Shown piece by piece: positions 52,467 through 61,791 of a stretch of 64,000 bases of DNA. Below the pieces are notes generated by a model. That model made no database searches. It was not told the origin of the DNA and saw only the letters and a list, made by a program, of their open reading frames with translations. The stretch spans positions 29,605 to 93,604 of the forward strand of contig JBCBTD010000011.1 in NCBI GenBank assembly GCA_039818825.1, given 5' to 3'. This DNA is from JBCBTD01 sp039818825. GTDB lineage: Bacteria > Pseudomonadota > Alphaproteobacteria > Geminicoccales > Geminicoccaceae. The position numbers were made by a program, and so were the translations under genes. Every line of letters begins with the position of its first letter. Position 1 is the first letter of the stretch.

Positions 52467-53849
52467 TCAGGCGGCCGCCGCCATCGCTGCCGTCGCCCTT
52501 GCGAAACCCGCTTCCAACCGGTCGAAAAGGTCGTCGACCTGGGCCTCGTCGATGATCAGCGGCGGACAGAGGCCGATGACGTCGCCCGGTAGCGGCCGCA
52601 GGATCAGCCCCTCGGCGAGACACGCCTCGGTGACCTTCAAAGCCACTTTCGATTCGACCGGGAACTGCGCGCGTGTCGCCTTGTCGGCGACGATCTCGAC
52701 GCCGCCGATCAGCCCGACGCCGCGCGCTTCGCCGACCAGCGGTTCCGCCGTCAGCGCCCGAAGCCGCGCCTGGAAGCGCCCGGCGACGCGCCGCACGTGG
52801 TCGAAGACGCCATCCTCCTCGTAGATCTGCAGCGCCTTCAGGGCGACGGCCGCCGCGACCGGGTGGCCACCATAGGTGTACCCCAGCCCGAGCATGCCCA
52901 ATTCCTGGCTGCGATCGGCGAGCGTGGCGTAAACCTGCTCGGTCATCAGCAACCCGCCGATCGGCAGATAGGCCGAACTCAGCTGTTTGGCGCAGGTCAT
53001 GAGGTCAGGGGTGATGCCGTAGGTTTCGGAGCCCCAGACGTTCCCGGTTCGGCCGAACCCGCAGATCACCTCGTCGGCGACGAACAACACGTCGTGCTTG
53101 CGCAGCACCTCCTGAATCTTCTCGAAGTAGGTGCGCGGCGGGACGATGACCCCGCCAGCACCCATCACCGGTTCGGCGAAAAAAGCCGCGACGTTGTCGG
53201 CACCCTCGGCTTCGATCAGCGCATCGAGCTCGGCTGCGAGGCGGCTGGCGAACGCCTCCTCGGTCTCTCCCGGCAGGCCATCCCGGTAGTGCGACGGTGT
53301 CGTGACCTGGCGGAAACGGTCAGCCATCGGCAGATCGAACCCGGTCTGCGCATAGGCGAGTGCCGTGAGGTGGCCACCCGCCAGCGTGACCCCGTGATAG
53401 GCCCGCTTGCGGCCGATGATGATCTTCTTGGACGGTTTGCTGCGCGCGTTCTGGTAGTACCAGACCAGTTTGAGCGCCGAGTCGATCGCTTCGGAGCCGG
53501 AGTTGACGAAGAACGCCTTGTCGATGTGGCCCGGTGCCATGGCCACGAGCTTTTCGGCAAGGTCGACCACCGGCGTCGTCGAGCGATGCGCGAAGACGTG
53601 CATGTAGGGCATCGCCTGCATCTGGGCGTAAGCGGCGTCGGCCAGCCGCTGCTCGCTGAAGCCCAGGCTCGTGCACCAAAGCCCCGCGAGACCCTCGATG
53701 TAGCGGCGCCCGTCGTCGTCGGTGACGTAGATCCCATCGCCACCGGTGATGACCATCGGCCCCTTGTCTTCGTGGGCGCGCAGGTTCGTGTAGGGATGCA
53801 CGACGTAGGCGACGTCACGAGCGGCGGTCGAGTTCGGGGCATGATCCAT
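52467..53849 (-). CDS. class III PLP aminotransferase (omega-amino acid:pyruvate type)
   Basis: 460 residues. GLAGLWCTSLGF, FFVNSGSEAIDSALKL (phosphate-binding), YHGVTLAGG, VADEVICGFGRTG (Asp for the pyridine N) and the PLP lysine (Lys288) in CAKQLSSAYLPIGG are all present. The pattern fits aminotransferases using omega-amines such as putrescine, GABA, beta-alanine or taurine with pyruvate. GAGGGAG lies 8 bases before the ATG. An upstream start adds 33 residues without similarity. Confidence 0.92.
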   Translation of the reverse strand: MDHAPNSTAARDVAYVVHPYTNLRAHEDKGPMVITGGDGIYVTDDDGRRYIEGLAGLWCTSLGFSEQRLADAAYAQMQAMPYMHVFAHRSTTPVVDLAEKLVAMAPGHIDKAFFVNSGSEAIDSALKLVWYYQNARSKPSKKIIIGRKRAYHGVTLAGGHLTALAYAQTGFDLPMADRFRQVTTPSHYRDGLPGETEEAFASRLAAELDALIEAEGADNVAAFFAEPVMGAGGVIVPPRTYFEKIQEVLRKHDVLFVADEVICGFGRTGNVWGSETYGITPDLMTCAKQLSSAYLPIGGLLMTEQVYATLADRSQELGMLGLGYTYGGHPVAAAVALKALQIYEEDGVFDHVRRVAGRFQARLRALTAEPLVGEARGVGLIGGVEIVADKATRAQFPVESKVALKVTEACLAEGLILRPLPGDVIGLCPPLIIDEAQVDDLFDRLEAGFARATAAMAAAA

Positions 53850-53987
53850 CGGCGCGTCTCCCTCGCTGGCGCGACGTTCCCGGCATCGGCGGGCTTGGCA
53901 CGACGCGCTCCCTGAGCTTATCCATGGCCGCCGGTCGGGGAAAGCCACCGTCGGCGCTCTCGTCGTTCTCTATCGTTGCGTGGGCGT

Positions 53988-55139
53988 ATGGTCGAAAGTC
54001 GCTACCGAGCGTTGATCGAAGCCGCCGCGATCGTCCACGATCCAGAGCAGGAAAGGGCGGTCACCGCGCTGAACCGGCTCTACGAGGAGCTCGAAGGCTA
54101 CCGCCCGGAACCGGCCGCGCGGCGTGGCTTGTTCGGTAAGCGTCCGGCGTTGTCGGGGCCGGGGCCGCATGGTGTCTACCTCCACGGCGGCGTTGGCCGT
54201 GGCAAGTCGATGCTGATGGACCTGTTCCACCAGACCGTGTCGGTCGAGCGCAAGCGTCGCGCCCACTTCCACGACTTCATGCTGGACGTCCATGCGCGGC
54301 TTCACGCCCGCCGGCAGTCCCACCCCCGCGAGGGCGAGCCGATCAAGCCGCTGGCAGACGTTTTGGCCGCCGACGCCTGGCTGTTGTGCTTCGACGAGTT
54401 CCACGTGACCAACATCGCCGACGCCATGATCCTCGGCCGGCTGTTCGATGCCTTGTTCGAGCGTGGGGTGGTGGTCGTGGCCACCTCGAACTGGGCGCCG
54501 GACCGATTGTACGAGGGCGGTCTGCAACGTCCGCTTTTTCTGCCGTTCATTGCCCGCCTCAAAGAACGGATGGCGGTCGTGTCGCTGGAGGGGGAGCGCG
54601 ACTACCGGCTTGACCGCGTCCGCGAGTTCGGCGTCTACCACGCGCCGCTCGGTCCTCACGCCACGCAGGCGTTGCAGGCGACTTTCGACGCGCTGACCGA
54701 GGGCGACGACGTCGGCCCGACCGTCGTCGAAGTCGGCAGCCGCCGGCTGGCGGTGCCGCGGGCCTCGTTCGGGGTCGCGTGGTTCGCGTTCGAGGACCTG
54801 TGCGAGGAGGCGTTGGGCGCGGCCGACTACCTGGCTTTGGCCGACCGATTCCACACGCTGGTGTTGGAGGACGTGCCGCGGCTGACGCCCGACAAGCGCA
54901 ACGAGGCGCGACGGTTCGTGACGTTGGTCGACGCGCTTTACGAGCGTGGCATGCATCTCGTCTGCTCGGCCGACGGGGCGCCTGACGAACTCTATCCCGA
55001 CGGCGAGGGCGCATTCGAGTTCCAGCGGACGGTCAGCCGCCTGATGGAGATGCAGTCGGCGGACTACGTCGAGAAAGCGCGTGAGCGAGCCCGCAACGCC
55101 GGGCCGTTCGAGCCCTTCGCTCTCACCAGCGATCTGTGA
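53988..55139 (+). CDS. zapE: ZapE/AFG1-like AAA ATPase
   Basis: 383 residues. YLHGGVGRGKSMLMDLF (Walker A, about 63), LLCFDEFHVTNIADAMIL (Walker B, about 135), ATSNWAPDRLYEGGLQR and the C-terminal GMHLVCSADGAPDELY match the AFG1/ZapE family. In Escherichia coli ZapE interacts with FtsZ and in mitochondria AFG1 aids respiratory complex quality control. The ATG at MVESRYRAL is used; a TTG four codons upstream is possible. Confidence 0.93.
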   Translation: MVESRYRALIEAAAIVHDPEQERAVTALNRLYEELEGYRPEPAARRGLFGKRPALSGPGPHGVYLHGGVGRGKSMLMDLFHQTVSVERKRRAHFHDFMLDVHARLHARRQSHPREGEPIKPLADVLAADAWLLCFDEFHVTNIADAMILGRLFDALFERGVVVVATSNWAPDRLYEGGLQRPLFLPFIARLKERMAVVSLEGERDYRLDRVREFGVYHAPLGPHATQALQATFDALTEGDDVGPTVVEVGSRRLAVPRASFGVAWFAFEDLCEEALGAADYLALADRFHTLVLEDVPRLTPDKRNEARRFVTLVDALYERGMHLVCSADGAPDELYPDGEGAFEFQRTVSRLMEMQSADYVEKARERARNAGPFEPFALTSDL

Positions 55140-55230
55140 TGGCGCCGCGCTGCACGATCCGCTACGACGAAAGTTGAAGAGGTCGCGCGGACCGCTGACG
55201 CGACCACGAGACCACGAGGGGAGCTCGTTC

Positions 55231-56250
55231 ATGCAGCGCCGACATCATCTGCGCTTCGTTGCCGCCGCCCTGACGCTTTGCGGCTTGGTCGCTGGCGGGC
55301 CGGCCGTCGCCGAAGACCGCAACTACATCCTCAGCACCGCGTCGACCGGGGGCACCTACTATCCGGTGGGTGTCGCATTGGCGACCTTGGCCAAGGTCCG
55401 CCTGCAGAACGCCCACGGCATCGGCATGTCGGCGATCAGCTCGGCAGGGTCCGGCGAAAACGTTCGCCTGCTGCGCGAGAACGAGGCCCAGTTCGCGATC
55501 CTGCAGGGGCTCTTCGGCTACTACGCGCGGACGGGCACGGGGCCGGTCGAGGCCGACGGCCCGCAGGAGGAGTTGCGTGCCGTCACCCGTCTTTAGGGCA
55601 ACGTCGAGCAGTACATCATTCCCGCCGACCAGGTGCAGGACGGCACGCTCACCGATCTGGTTGCCCTGAAGGGTGAGACGATGGCGATGGGCGCGGAAAA
55701 CTCAGGCACTATCGGCTCCAACCGCACCTTGCTGTCGGGCCTCGGGATCGACATCGATACCGACTACGAGCTGTTCTTCGCCGGTTACGGTCCTTCGGCC
55801 GAAGCGCTGCAGAACGGTCAGGTGTCTGGCATCGGCGCGCCGGGCGGTGTGCCGACCGGGGCGATCAGCCAGCTCATGGCTGCTGCCGGCGACCGGATGA
55901 CGTTCCTGGACGTCACCGACGAGGAGCTCACCCTGGCCGACGGCGGACGCAACCTCTGGACGCGCCACGTCATTCCGCCCGGCACCTATCCAGGTGTCGA
56001 CCGCGAGATCCAGACGATGAGCCAGCCCAACTTCCTGGCGGTTCGCAACGACGTGCCGGAAGAGGACGTGTATCTGTTCACGAAGGCGATCTTCGAGAAC
56101 CTGCCGTTCCTGCAGGCCATCCACCCGGCAACCAACGAAATGAACCTCGACGTGGCGCTGGCGGGCCTGCCCTTCCCGCTGCACCCGGGCGCTTTGCGCT
56201 ATTTCGAGGAGATCGGCGTCACCATCCCGGATCAGCTTCGCGGCGGCTGA
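55231..56250 (+). pseudogene. TAXI-family TRAP solute-binding protein, interrupted by one TAG
   Basis: A frame of 339 sense-or-stop codons reads as a complete TAXI-type periplasmic binding protein. It has a signal peptide (MQRRHHLRF to PAVAED), ILSTASTGGTYYPVGVALA, ISSAGSGENVRLLRENEAQF, then LRAVTRL, a TAG at 55594-55596, and GNVEQYIIPADQV through to the end without a frame change. In relatives a Trp usually occupies this place (LW.NVE), so a TGG-to-TAG change explains it. The other 338 codons look intact. It is a recent nonsense mutation, a sequencing error, or readthrough. The TRAP permease gene follows after 44 bases and looks whole. GAGGGGAG precedes the ATG. Confidence 0.88.
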
Positions 56251-56294
56251 TCATCGGACCGGCGGCGCGCTGACGCCGCCCGCCGACCCCTTCG

Positions 56295-58424
56295 ATGGCG
56301 ACCCAAGCCCTCGACGACGACAACCCGGCCATCGCGCTCCGCCCACTGCCGCCGACATGGCGGTGGGCGGTGTCGGCGTTCGGGGTCGTGGTCGCCGTCG
56401 CTCATCTGTACTTCGCGCTGTTCGCCGACGTCGCGATCATCGTCCAGAACGCGCTGCATTTTGCCGGCTTCGCGCTCTTGTGCGCGCTCTACTATCCTCT
56501 CGCGCGCGCGCAGCGTTTTCGCGAAGGCGCGACGTGGCGGTGGCTCGATCTCGCCTTCGGCGTCGCGGTCGCTGCCGCGGCGCTGCACTTGGCGCTTGCC
56601 GAGAACGCCATCTACGACCGCGGCGTGCGCCTGGCACCGCTCGACTGGGTCGCGGCGATCGTGGTGATCGTCGGGGCGATCGAGTTCACCCGGCGGACCA
56701 CCGGCTGGATCATCCCCATCCTGATCGTGCTGGCGATCACTTACGTGGGATTTTGGGGAGCGGAGATCGGCGGCATCTTCGCCTTTCGCGGTCTGTCGTG
56801 GGAGACCGTGATGTTTCGGTCGATCTACGGCGACGATGCCATGTTCGGTACCATCGCCCGGATCTCGGCGACCAGCGTGTTCCTGTTCATCCTGTTCGGC
56901 GCGTTCTTGTTGCGCTCCGGCGCCGGCGATTTCGTCATCGATCTGGCGCGGATCGTCGCCGGGCGGCTGGTGGGGGGGCCGGGACTGGTGGCGGTGATCG
57001 CGTCCGGGCTCACCGGTACGATCTCCGGGTCCGTCGTCGCCAACGTTGCCTCGACCGGCGTGATCACCATCCCGTTGATGAAGCGCAACGGCTATCGGCC
57101 GCCCTTTGCTGCCGGGATCGAAGCCGCGTCGTCGACGGGTGGGCAGCTGATGCCGCCGATCATGGGTGCCGGCGCGTTCGTGATGGCCAGCTACACCCAG
57201 ATTCCCTACGAGACGATCATCGCCGTGTCGGTGCTGCCGGCGCTGCTCTACTTTCTTTCGGTCGGCTATTACGTGCGGATCGAGGCGAAGCGTCTCAACC
57301 TGCAGGCCGAGAGCACCGACGGGCGGACGCTGTTCGAGGCTTTCCGCAACACCGGTGCGAGCTTCGTCCTGCCGGTCATCCTGCTGATCACCCTGCTCAT
57401 CCTCGGCTACACACCGAGCTACGCCGCCGTCGCCGGCATTGCGGCCGTGGTGGTCGCCAGCTGGTTGACCCGACGGCCGATGGGCCTCAGCGCCGTGCTG
57501 GAGGCGCTGGCACTCGGCTCGCGCAACATGGTGCTGACGGCCGTCTTGCTGTGCAGTGTCGGGCTGATCGTCAACGTCGTCCTGACCGCTGGGGTCGGCA
57601 ACACCTTCTCCTTGATGATCGGCACCTGGTCAGGCGGCAATCTGGTGATCGCCATCGTTCTGGTGGCTCTCGCGTCGCTGATCCTAGGCATGGGCCTGCC
57701 CGTGACCGCTGCGTACATCGTCCTGGCAACGCTGTCGGCGCCGGCGCTCGCGGGCATGATCGGCGACAACGCGGTGATCTCGCACCTTGTCGAGCAGGGG
57801 GTGTCGGCGGCGATCGCACCGATCTTGATGCTGCAGGCGCCGGACCTCGGCTTGATCGTCGGCCAGACCCTGCCGCTCGACGAGGCGCGGACCCTGGTGA
57901 CCGGCCTGCCCTTGGAGCTGCGCTTTGCGCTTCGGGAACAGCTGCTCGATCCGGCAATGGTGACGACGGCGCTCTTGTCCGCACACATGATCATCTTTTG
58001 GCTCAGCCAGGATTCGAACGTCACACCGCCGGTGTGCCTCGCCGCTTTTACCGCGGCTGCGATCGCCAAATCGCCGCCGATGTACACCGGGCTGACCAGC
58101 TGGAAGGTTGCGAAGGGCCTCTACATCGTACCGTTGCTGTTCGCCTACACGCCGCTTTTGTCCGGCGACTGGCTGGCGGCATTGCAGGTGTCGATGATCG
58201 CGACCGTCGGCATCTACGGGCTGGTCGCCGGCCTCCAAGGCGGCATGGAGGCGCCGCTCAACCCATTGCTGCGGGTGATCGCGTTCGGCGCTGGCCTGGC
58301 GGCTCTCTGGCCGTCCACCTGGGCCGTTCAGGTCGGGGGCGTGCTGGTCGTGCTGGTTCTGTTGTTTTGGACCGCACGGGTCGATCGCGCTGGCCGCGCG
58401 ATCGATCTCGCGACCCAGCCGTGA
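56295..58424 (+). CDS. TRAP transporter permease, 4TM/12TM fusion
   Basis: 709 residues with about 16-18 hydrophobic helices: a small DctQ-like part (about 1-130) fused to a DctM-like part. Typical TAXI-system segments are GTISGSVVANVASTGVITIP (about 238), EAASSTGGQLMPPIMGAGAF (about 275), ILGMGLPVTAAYIVLATLSA (about 458) and LSQDSNVTPPVCLAAF (about 570). It should import an organic acid or amino acid with sodium, with the binding protein encoded just upstream; that gene carries a premature stop. The ATG has no strong ribosome-binding site, consistent with coupling. Confidence 0.93.
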   Translation: MATQALDDDNPAIALRPLPPTWRWAVSAFGVVVAVAHLYFALFADVAIIVQNALHFAGFALLCALYYPLARAQRFREGATWRWLDLAFGVAVAAAALHLALAENAIYDRGVRLAPLDWVAAIVVIVGAIEFTRRTTGWIIPILIVLAITYVGFWGAEIGGIFAFRGLSWETVMFRSIYGDDAMFGTIARISATSVFLFILFGAFLLRSGAGDFVIDLARIVAGRLVGGPGLVAVIASGLTGTISGSVVANVASTGVITIPLMKRNGYRPPFAAGIEAASSTGGQLMPPIMGAGAFVMASYTQIPYETIIAVSVLPALLYFLSVGYYVRIEAKRLNLQAESTDGRTLFEAFRNTGASFVLPVILLITLLILGYTPSYAAVAGIAAVVVASWLTRRPMGLSAVLEALALGSRNMVLTAVLLCSVGLIVNVVLTAGVGNTFSLMIGTWSGGNLVIAIVLVALASLILGMGLPVTAAYIVLATLSAPALAGMIGDNAVISHLVEQGVSAAIAPILMLQAPDLGLIVGQTLPLDEARTLVTGLPLELRFALREQLLDPAMVTTALLSAHMIIFWLSQDSNVTPPVCLAAFTAAAIAKSPPMYTGLTSWKVAKGLYIVPLLFAYTPLLSGDWLAALQVSMIATVGIYGLVAGLQGGMEAPLNPLLRVIAFGAGLAALWPSTWAVQVGGVLVVLVLLFWTARVDRAGRAIDLATQP

Positions 58425-58426
58425 CG

Positions 58427-58936
58427 TCAGGGCACCAGCGCGCCGACGGCGTCGACCACGTCCGCCGTGCCCCAGTCGGCGTAACCGAGATGCCGCAAGC
58501 GTTCCCGCCCGTCGCCGTCGATCACCAGCGTGACCGGTAGGCCGGCCACGCCGAGTGCGCGCGCGGCGGCCCCTTGGGGATCACGCAGGACGTGGAGATT
58601 GGCGGCCGCGACCTCCGCCATGAAGCCGTCGAGCGTCGCCCATGGTGCCTGGTCCACCGCCAAGGCGACGACGATCACGTCCTCAGGATCGAAGGCGTCT
58701 TGGAGGGCGGCCAAGGTCGGCATTTCCGCCCGGCACGGCGCGCACCAAGTCGCCCACAAGTTCAGCACGACCACCCGGCCGGCGAAGGCATCGAGCCCGA
58801 CTTCGGCGCTGTTGCGGTCGACCATGGTCAACGGCGTCAGTGGCTGCGGGGCTTCGTGCCAGTTGATCGGGCGCGCCAGCACGGGCACGCTCACGATCAG
58901 CAGAAAGGTGACGATGGCGGCGAGGATGACACGCAT
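58427..58936 (-). CDS. TlpA/ResA-like membrane-anchored thioredoxin
   Basis: 169 residues. One N-terminal anchor or signal (MRVILAAIVTFLLIVSVPVL) is followed by a periplasmic thioredoxin fold with NLWATWCAPCRAEMP (about 58-72) and cis-Pro in VAGLPVTLVID. Usually reduces disulfides in the periplasm, for example in cytochrome c or oxidase assembly. Divergent from argH, with starts 18 bases apart, and convergent with the TRAP permease, two bases apart. Confidence 0.92.
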   Translation of the reverse strand: MRVILAAIVTFLLIVSVPVLARPINWHEAPQPLTPLTMVDRNSAEVGLDAFAGRVVVLNLWATWCAPCRAEMPTLAALQDAFDPEDVIVVALAVDQAPWATLDGFMAEVAAANLHVLRDPQGAAARALGVAGLPVTLVIDGDGRERLRHLGYADWGTADVVDAVGALVP

Positions 58937-58954
58937 GGCGGACAACCGGGGACG

Positions 58955-60364
58955 ATGAGCAAGGAAGACAGGAGCGCGGTCGACTTGTGGGGTGGCCATT
59001 TCGATGGTCGGCCGGCACCGCTGATGGAGCGCCTAAATGCCTCGATCGGCTTCGACAAGCGCTTGTGGCCTCACGATCTCGCGGGTTCGCGGGCGCACGC
59101 GACCATGCTGGCGGCGGTGGGTATCGTCAGCGACGCCGACCGCGACGCCATGCTGCAGGGCCTCGACGCGGTGCAGGCAACGATCGAGTCGGGTGACATG
59201 CCCTGGTCCACCGCACTGGAGGACGTCCACCTCAACGTCGAGCAGCGGCTGACCGACACGATCGGCGAGGCTGGGCGTCGGCTGCACACCGCGCGGTCGC
59301 GAAACGACCAGGTAGCGCTGGACGTCAAGCTGTTCGTCCGCGACGCCATGGACCGGGCGGATCGTGCCCTCGTCGCGCTGCAGGCCGTCCTCTTGGAGCG
59401 TGCTGCGGCCGAAGCGGATACCTTGATGCCCGGCTTCACCCATCTGCAGGCGGCGCAGCCGGTGACGCTCGGCCATCATCTTCTGGCCTATGTCGAGATG
59501 TTCGGCCGCGACCGCTCGCGGTTCGCCGATGCGCGCCGGCGCCTCAACGAGTGTCCGTTGGGTGCAGCCGCGCTGGCGGGCACGAGTTTCCCCATCGACC
59601 GGGTGATGACGGCCGAGGCGTTGGGCTTCGACCGCCCGTCGGCGAACTCGATCGACGCGGTTTCGGACCGCGATTTCGTTCTCGACTATCTGAGCGCCGC
59701 GGCCGTCGCCGCGATGCATCTGTCGCGCCTCGCCGAAGAGCTGGTGCTGTGGTCGACCCCGCAGTTCGGCTTCGTGCGCATGGGCGAGGCATATTCGACC
59801 GGCAGCTCGATCATGCCGCAAAAGCGCAATCCTGACGCCGCCGAGTTGATGCGCGGCAAGGCTGGCCGCACGTTCGGCAGCCTCGTGGCAATGCTGACCA
59901 CACTGAAGGGGCTGCCGTTGTCCTACTCGAAAGACATGCAGGAGGACAAAGAGCCGCTGTTCGACTGCGTCGACAGTCTGGAGCTCTGTCTGGAGGCGGC
60001 TGCCGGCATGTTGGCGGCAGTGGCCTTCGACCGGAACAGGCTGGCAGCAGCTGCAGGCGTCGGCTTCACCACCGCCACCGACCTGGCCGACTGGTTGGTG
60101 CGGGTCCTGGGCCTACCGTTCCGCACTGCCCACGCCGCGGCCGGCAAGGCCGTCCGCGAGGCGGAACGGCGCGGCTGCGGGCTGGTGGATCTGCCGCTCG
60201 ACGACCTCAGAGCGATCGAGCCGGGCATCACCGACGAGATCTATCAGGTGTTGAGCGTCGAGCGATCGGTCGCGAGCCGTCAGAGCTATGGCGGCACGGC
60301 TCCGGTGCGGGTTCGTGAAGCCATCGCCGCCGCCCGCCAGCGGTTCCTCGGGGACGGGCGATGA
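58955..60364 (+). CDS. argH: argininosuccinate lyase
   Basis: 469 residues, normal length. It starts MSKEDRSAVDLWGGHFDG and carries TARSRNDQVALD (about 110), FTHLQAAQPVTLGHHLLAY (about 158) and the fumarase/lyase signature GSSIMPQKRNPDAAE (about 283), whose Ser loop closes over the substrate. It releases fumarate and arginine in the last step of arginine synthesis. The stop overlaps the next ATG (ATGA). Confidence 0.97.
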   Translation: MSKEDRSAVDLWGGHFDGRPAPLMERLNASIGFDKRLWPHDLAGSRAHATMLAAVGIVSDADRDAMLQGLDAVQATIESGDMPWSTALEDVHLNVEQRLTDTIGEAGRRLHTARSRNDQVALDVKLFVRDAMDRADRALVALQAVLLERAAAEADTLMPGFTHLQAAQPVTLGHHLLAYVEMFGRDRSRFADARRRLNECPLGAAALAGTSFPIDRVMTAEALGFDRPSANSIDAVSDRDFVLDYLSAAAVAAMHLSRLAEELVLWSTPQFGFVRMGEAYSTGSSIMPQKRNPDAAELMRGKAGRTFGSLVAMLTTLKGLPLSYSKDMQEDKEPLFDCVDSLELCLEAAAGMLAAVAFDRNRLAAAAGVGFTTATDLADWLVRVLGLPFRTAHAAAGKAVREAERRGCGLVDLPLDDLRAIEPGITDEIYQVLSVERSVASRQSYGGTAPVRVREAIAAARQRFLGDGR

Positions 60365-60477
60365 AGGGGCTAGTGGTGGTGCTCGCGGTCCTGTTGCTGC
60401 TCGGCGCATGCGGCAAGCGCGGGCCCTTGGAGTTACCGCCGGAGGACCCGCCGCCCCAAGAAGAGCCAGCTTCGTGA
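60361..60477 (+). CDS. lptM: LptM/YifL-type small lipoprotein
   Basis: 38 residues. A hydrophobic signal ends in LLGAC (lipobox, Cys17), followed by GKRGPLELPPEDPPP, the conserved CGKRGPL-P-rich sequence of YifL, named LptM for helping LptDE maturation. The start overlaps argH by four bases and the stop overlaps the lysA GTG. The argH-lptM-lysA order is conserved in proteobacteria, which supports the call despite the short length. Confidence 0.88.
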   Translation: MKGLVVVLAVLLLLGACGKRGPLELPPEDPPPQEEPAS

Positions 60478-61763
60478 GCGCGTTCCGCTACGTCGATGGC
60501 GCGCTGATGGTCGATGGTGCCAAGCTCGCGACCTTGGCGGAGCTGCATGGAACGCCGCTCTACGTCTACGCTGCCGCCGAGATCCGCGGCCGTTATCGAC
60601 GGCTGGCGAGGGCCTTCGGCGGCACCGACACGTTTTTCTGCTATGCTGTGAAGGCCAATCCGACGCTCGGCGTCGTGGCGTTGCTTGCCCGCGAGGGCGC
60701 AGGCGCCGACGTGGTCTCCGGTGGTGAGCTCGAACGCGCGTTGGCCGTCGGAATCGAGCCCGGCAAGATCGTGTTCGCAGGGGTCGGCAAGGACGCGACC
60801 GAGATCGACCGCGCCCTCGAAGCGGATGTGCTCCAGCTCAATGTCGAGTCTGCCGAAGAGTTGCGGGTGGTCGATGCCAGGGCGCGGTCCCGAGGCTGTA
60901 TCGCCGACGTCGCGCTTCGCCTCAATCCCGACGTCGCCGCCACCACCCACGACAAGATCTCGACCGGGCGCCGCTTCGACAAGTTCGGCATCGCCGGGGA
61001 CGGCGTGGCCGCTCTGTTCGACCTGCTCCGCGAGCTGCACCACGTGCGGCTCGTCGGCCTGCATTGCCACATCGGCTCGCAGATCGGCGTCATCGACGAT
61101 TTCGAGCGTGCGTATCGGCGGATGGCCGACTTCTACGTAGCTGCGCGCGACACCGGGTTCCCAGTCACGCGGCTCAACCTCGGCGGTGGGCTCGGCGTAC
61201 GCTACGTCGACGAGCGCGAGGTCGACGTCGATGCGTTCGCACGAATGGCCCTGGCCGTCACCCGTGACGTCGGCGCGCAGCTCGTGTTCGAGCCGGGTCG
61301 GTTCCTCGTGGCGGCGGCAGGTGTGCTGGTCAGCCGGGTCGTCGTGGTGAAAACCGGCGCGGACGATCGCCGCTTCCTGGTCGTCGACGCCGGCATGAAC
61401 AACCTCGTCCGGCCGGCGATGTACGGTGCTGTCCACCCCCTGCTGCCGCTCCGCCGCGACCTTACCGCCGGCACGATGGTCGCCGACGTGGTGGGACCGA
61501 TCTGCGAAAGCAGTGACGTGTTCGCCCGCGACGTGACGATGCCGGAGGCCTCGCCGGGCGATCTCGTCGCGTTCACACAGGCCGGTGCCTATGGCGCGAC
61601 GATGGCGTCGGACTACAATTCTAGAGGACGGGCAGCCGAGCTGCTGGTCGACGGTGATCGCGCCGTCGTCTTGAAGCCCGGCCGCCGACCCGAAGAGTTG
61701 TTCGAAGACGAGCCGATACCGGCATGGCTGACATCTCCTGTGGCCGGCACGTCGGCTGCTTGA
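60474..61763 (+). CDS. lysA: diaminopimelate decarboxylase
   Basis: 429 residues of the fold III PLP family. FCYAVKANPTLGVV holds the PLP lysine (about 59), RFDKFGIA and GLHCHIGSQI (about 194) follow, then GGGLGVRY, EPGRFLVAAAG, and GPICESSDVFARD (about 341), whose Cys binds substrate across the dimer. It makes lysine from meso-diaminopimelate. The GTG start overlaps the lptM stop (GTGA). Confidence 0.97.
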   Translation: MSAFRYVDGALMVDGAKLATLAELHGTPLYVYAAAEIRGRYRRLARAFGGTDTFFCYAVKANPTLGVVALLAREGAGADVVSGGELERALAVGIEPGKIVFAGVGKDATEIDRALEADVLQLNVESAEELRVVDARARSRGCIADVALRLNPDVAATTHDKISTGRRFDKFGIAGDGVAALFDLLRELHHVRLVGLHCHIGSQIGVIDDFERAYRRMADFYVAARDTGFPVTRLNLGGGLGVRYVDEREVDVDAFARMALAVTRDVGAQLVFEPGRFLVAAAGVLVSRVVVVKTGADDRRFLVVDAGMNNLVRPAMYGAVHPLLPLRRDLTAGTMVADVVGPICESSDVFARDVTMPEASPGDLVAFTQAGAYGATMASDYNSRGRAAELLVDGDRAVVLKPGRRPEELFEDEPIPAWLTSPVAGTSAA

Positions 61764-61791
61764 TCGGGACGCCGCGCCAGGAGCCGCCCAT

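Noticed and set aside
55597..56250. Treating the part after the TAG as a separate gene starting at GTG 55633
   Set aside because: It would begin in the middle of the binding-protein fold with no signal peptide or ribosome-binding site; one interrupted gene explains both halves.
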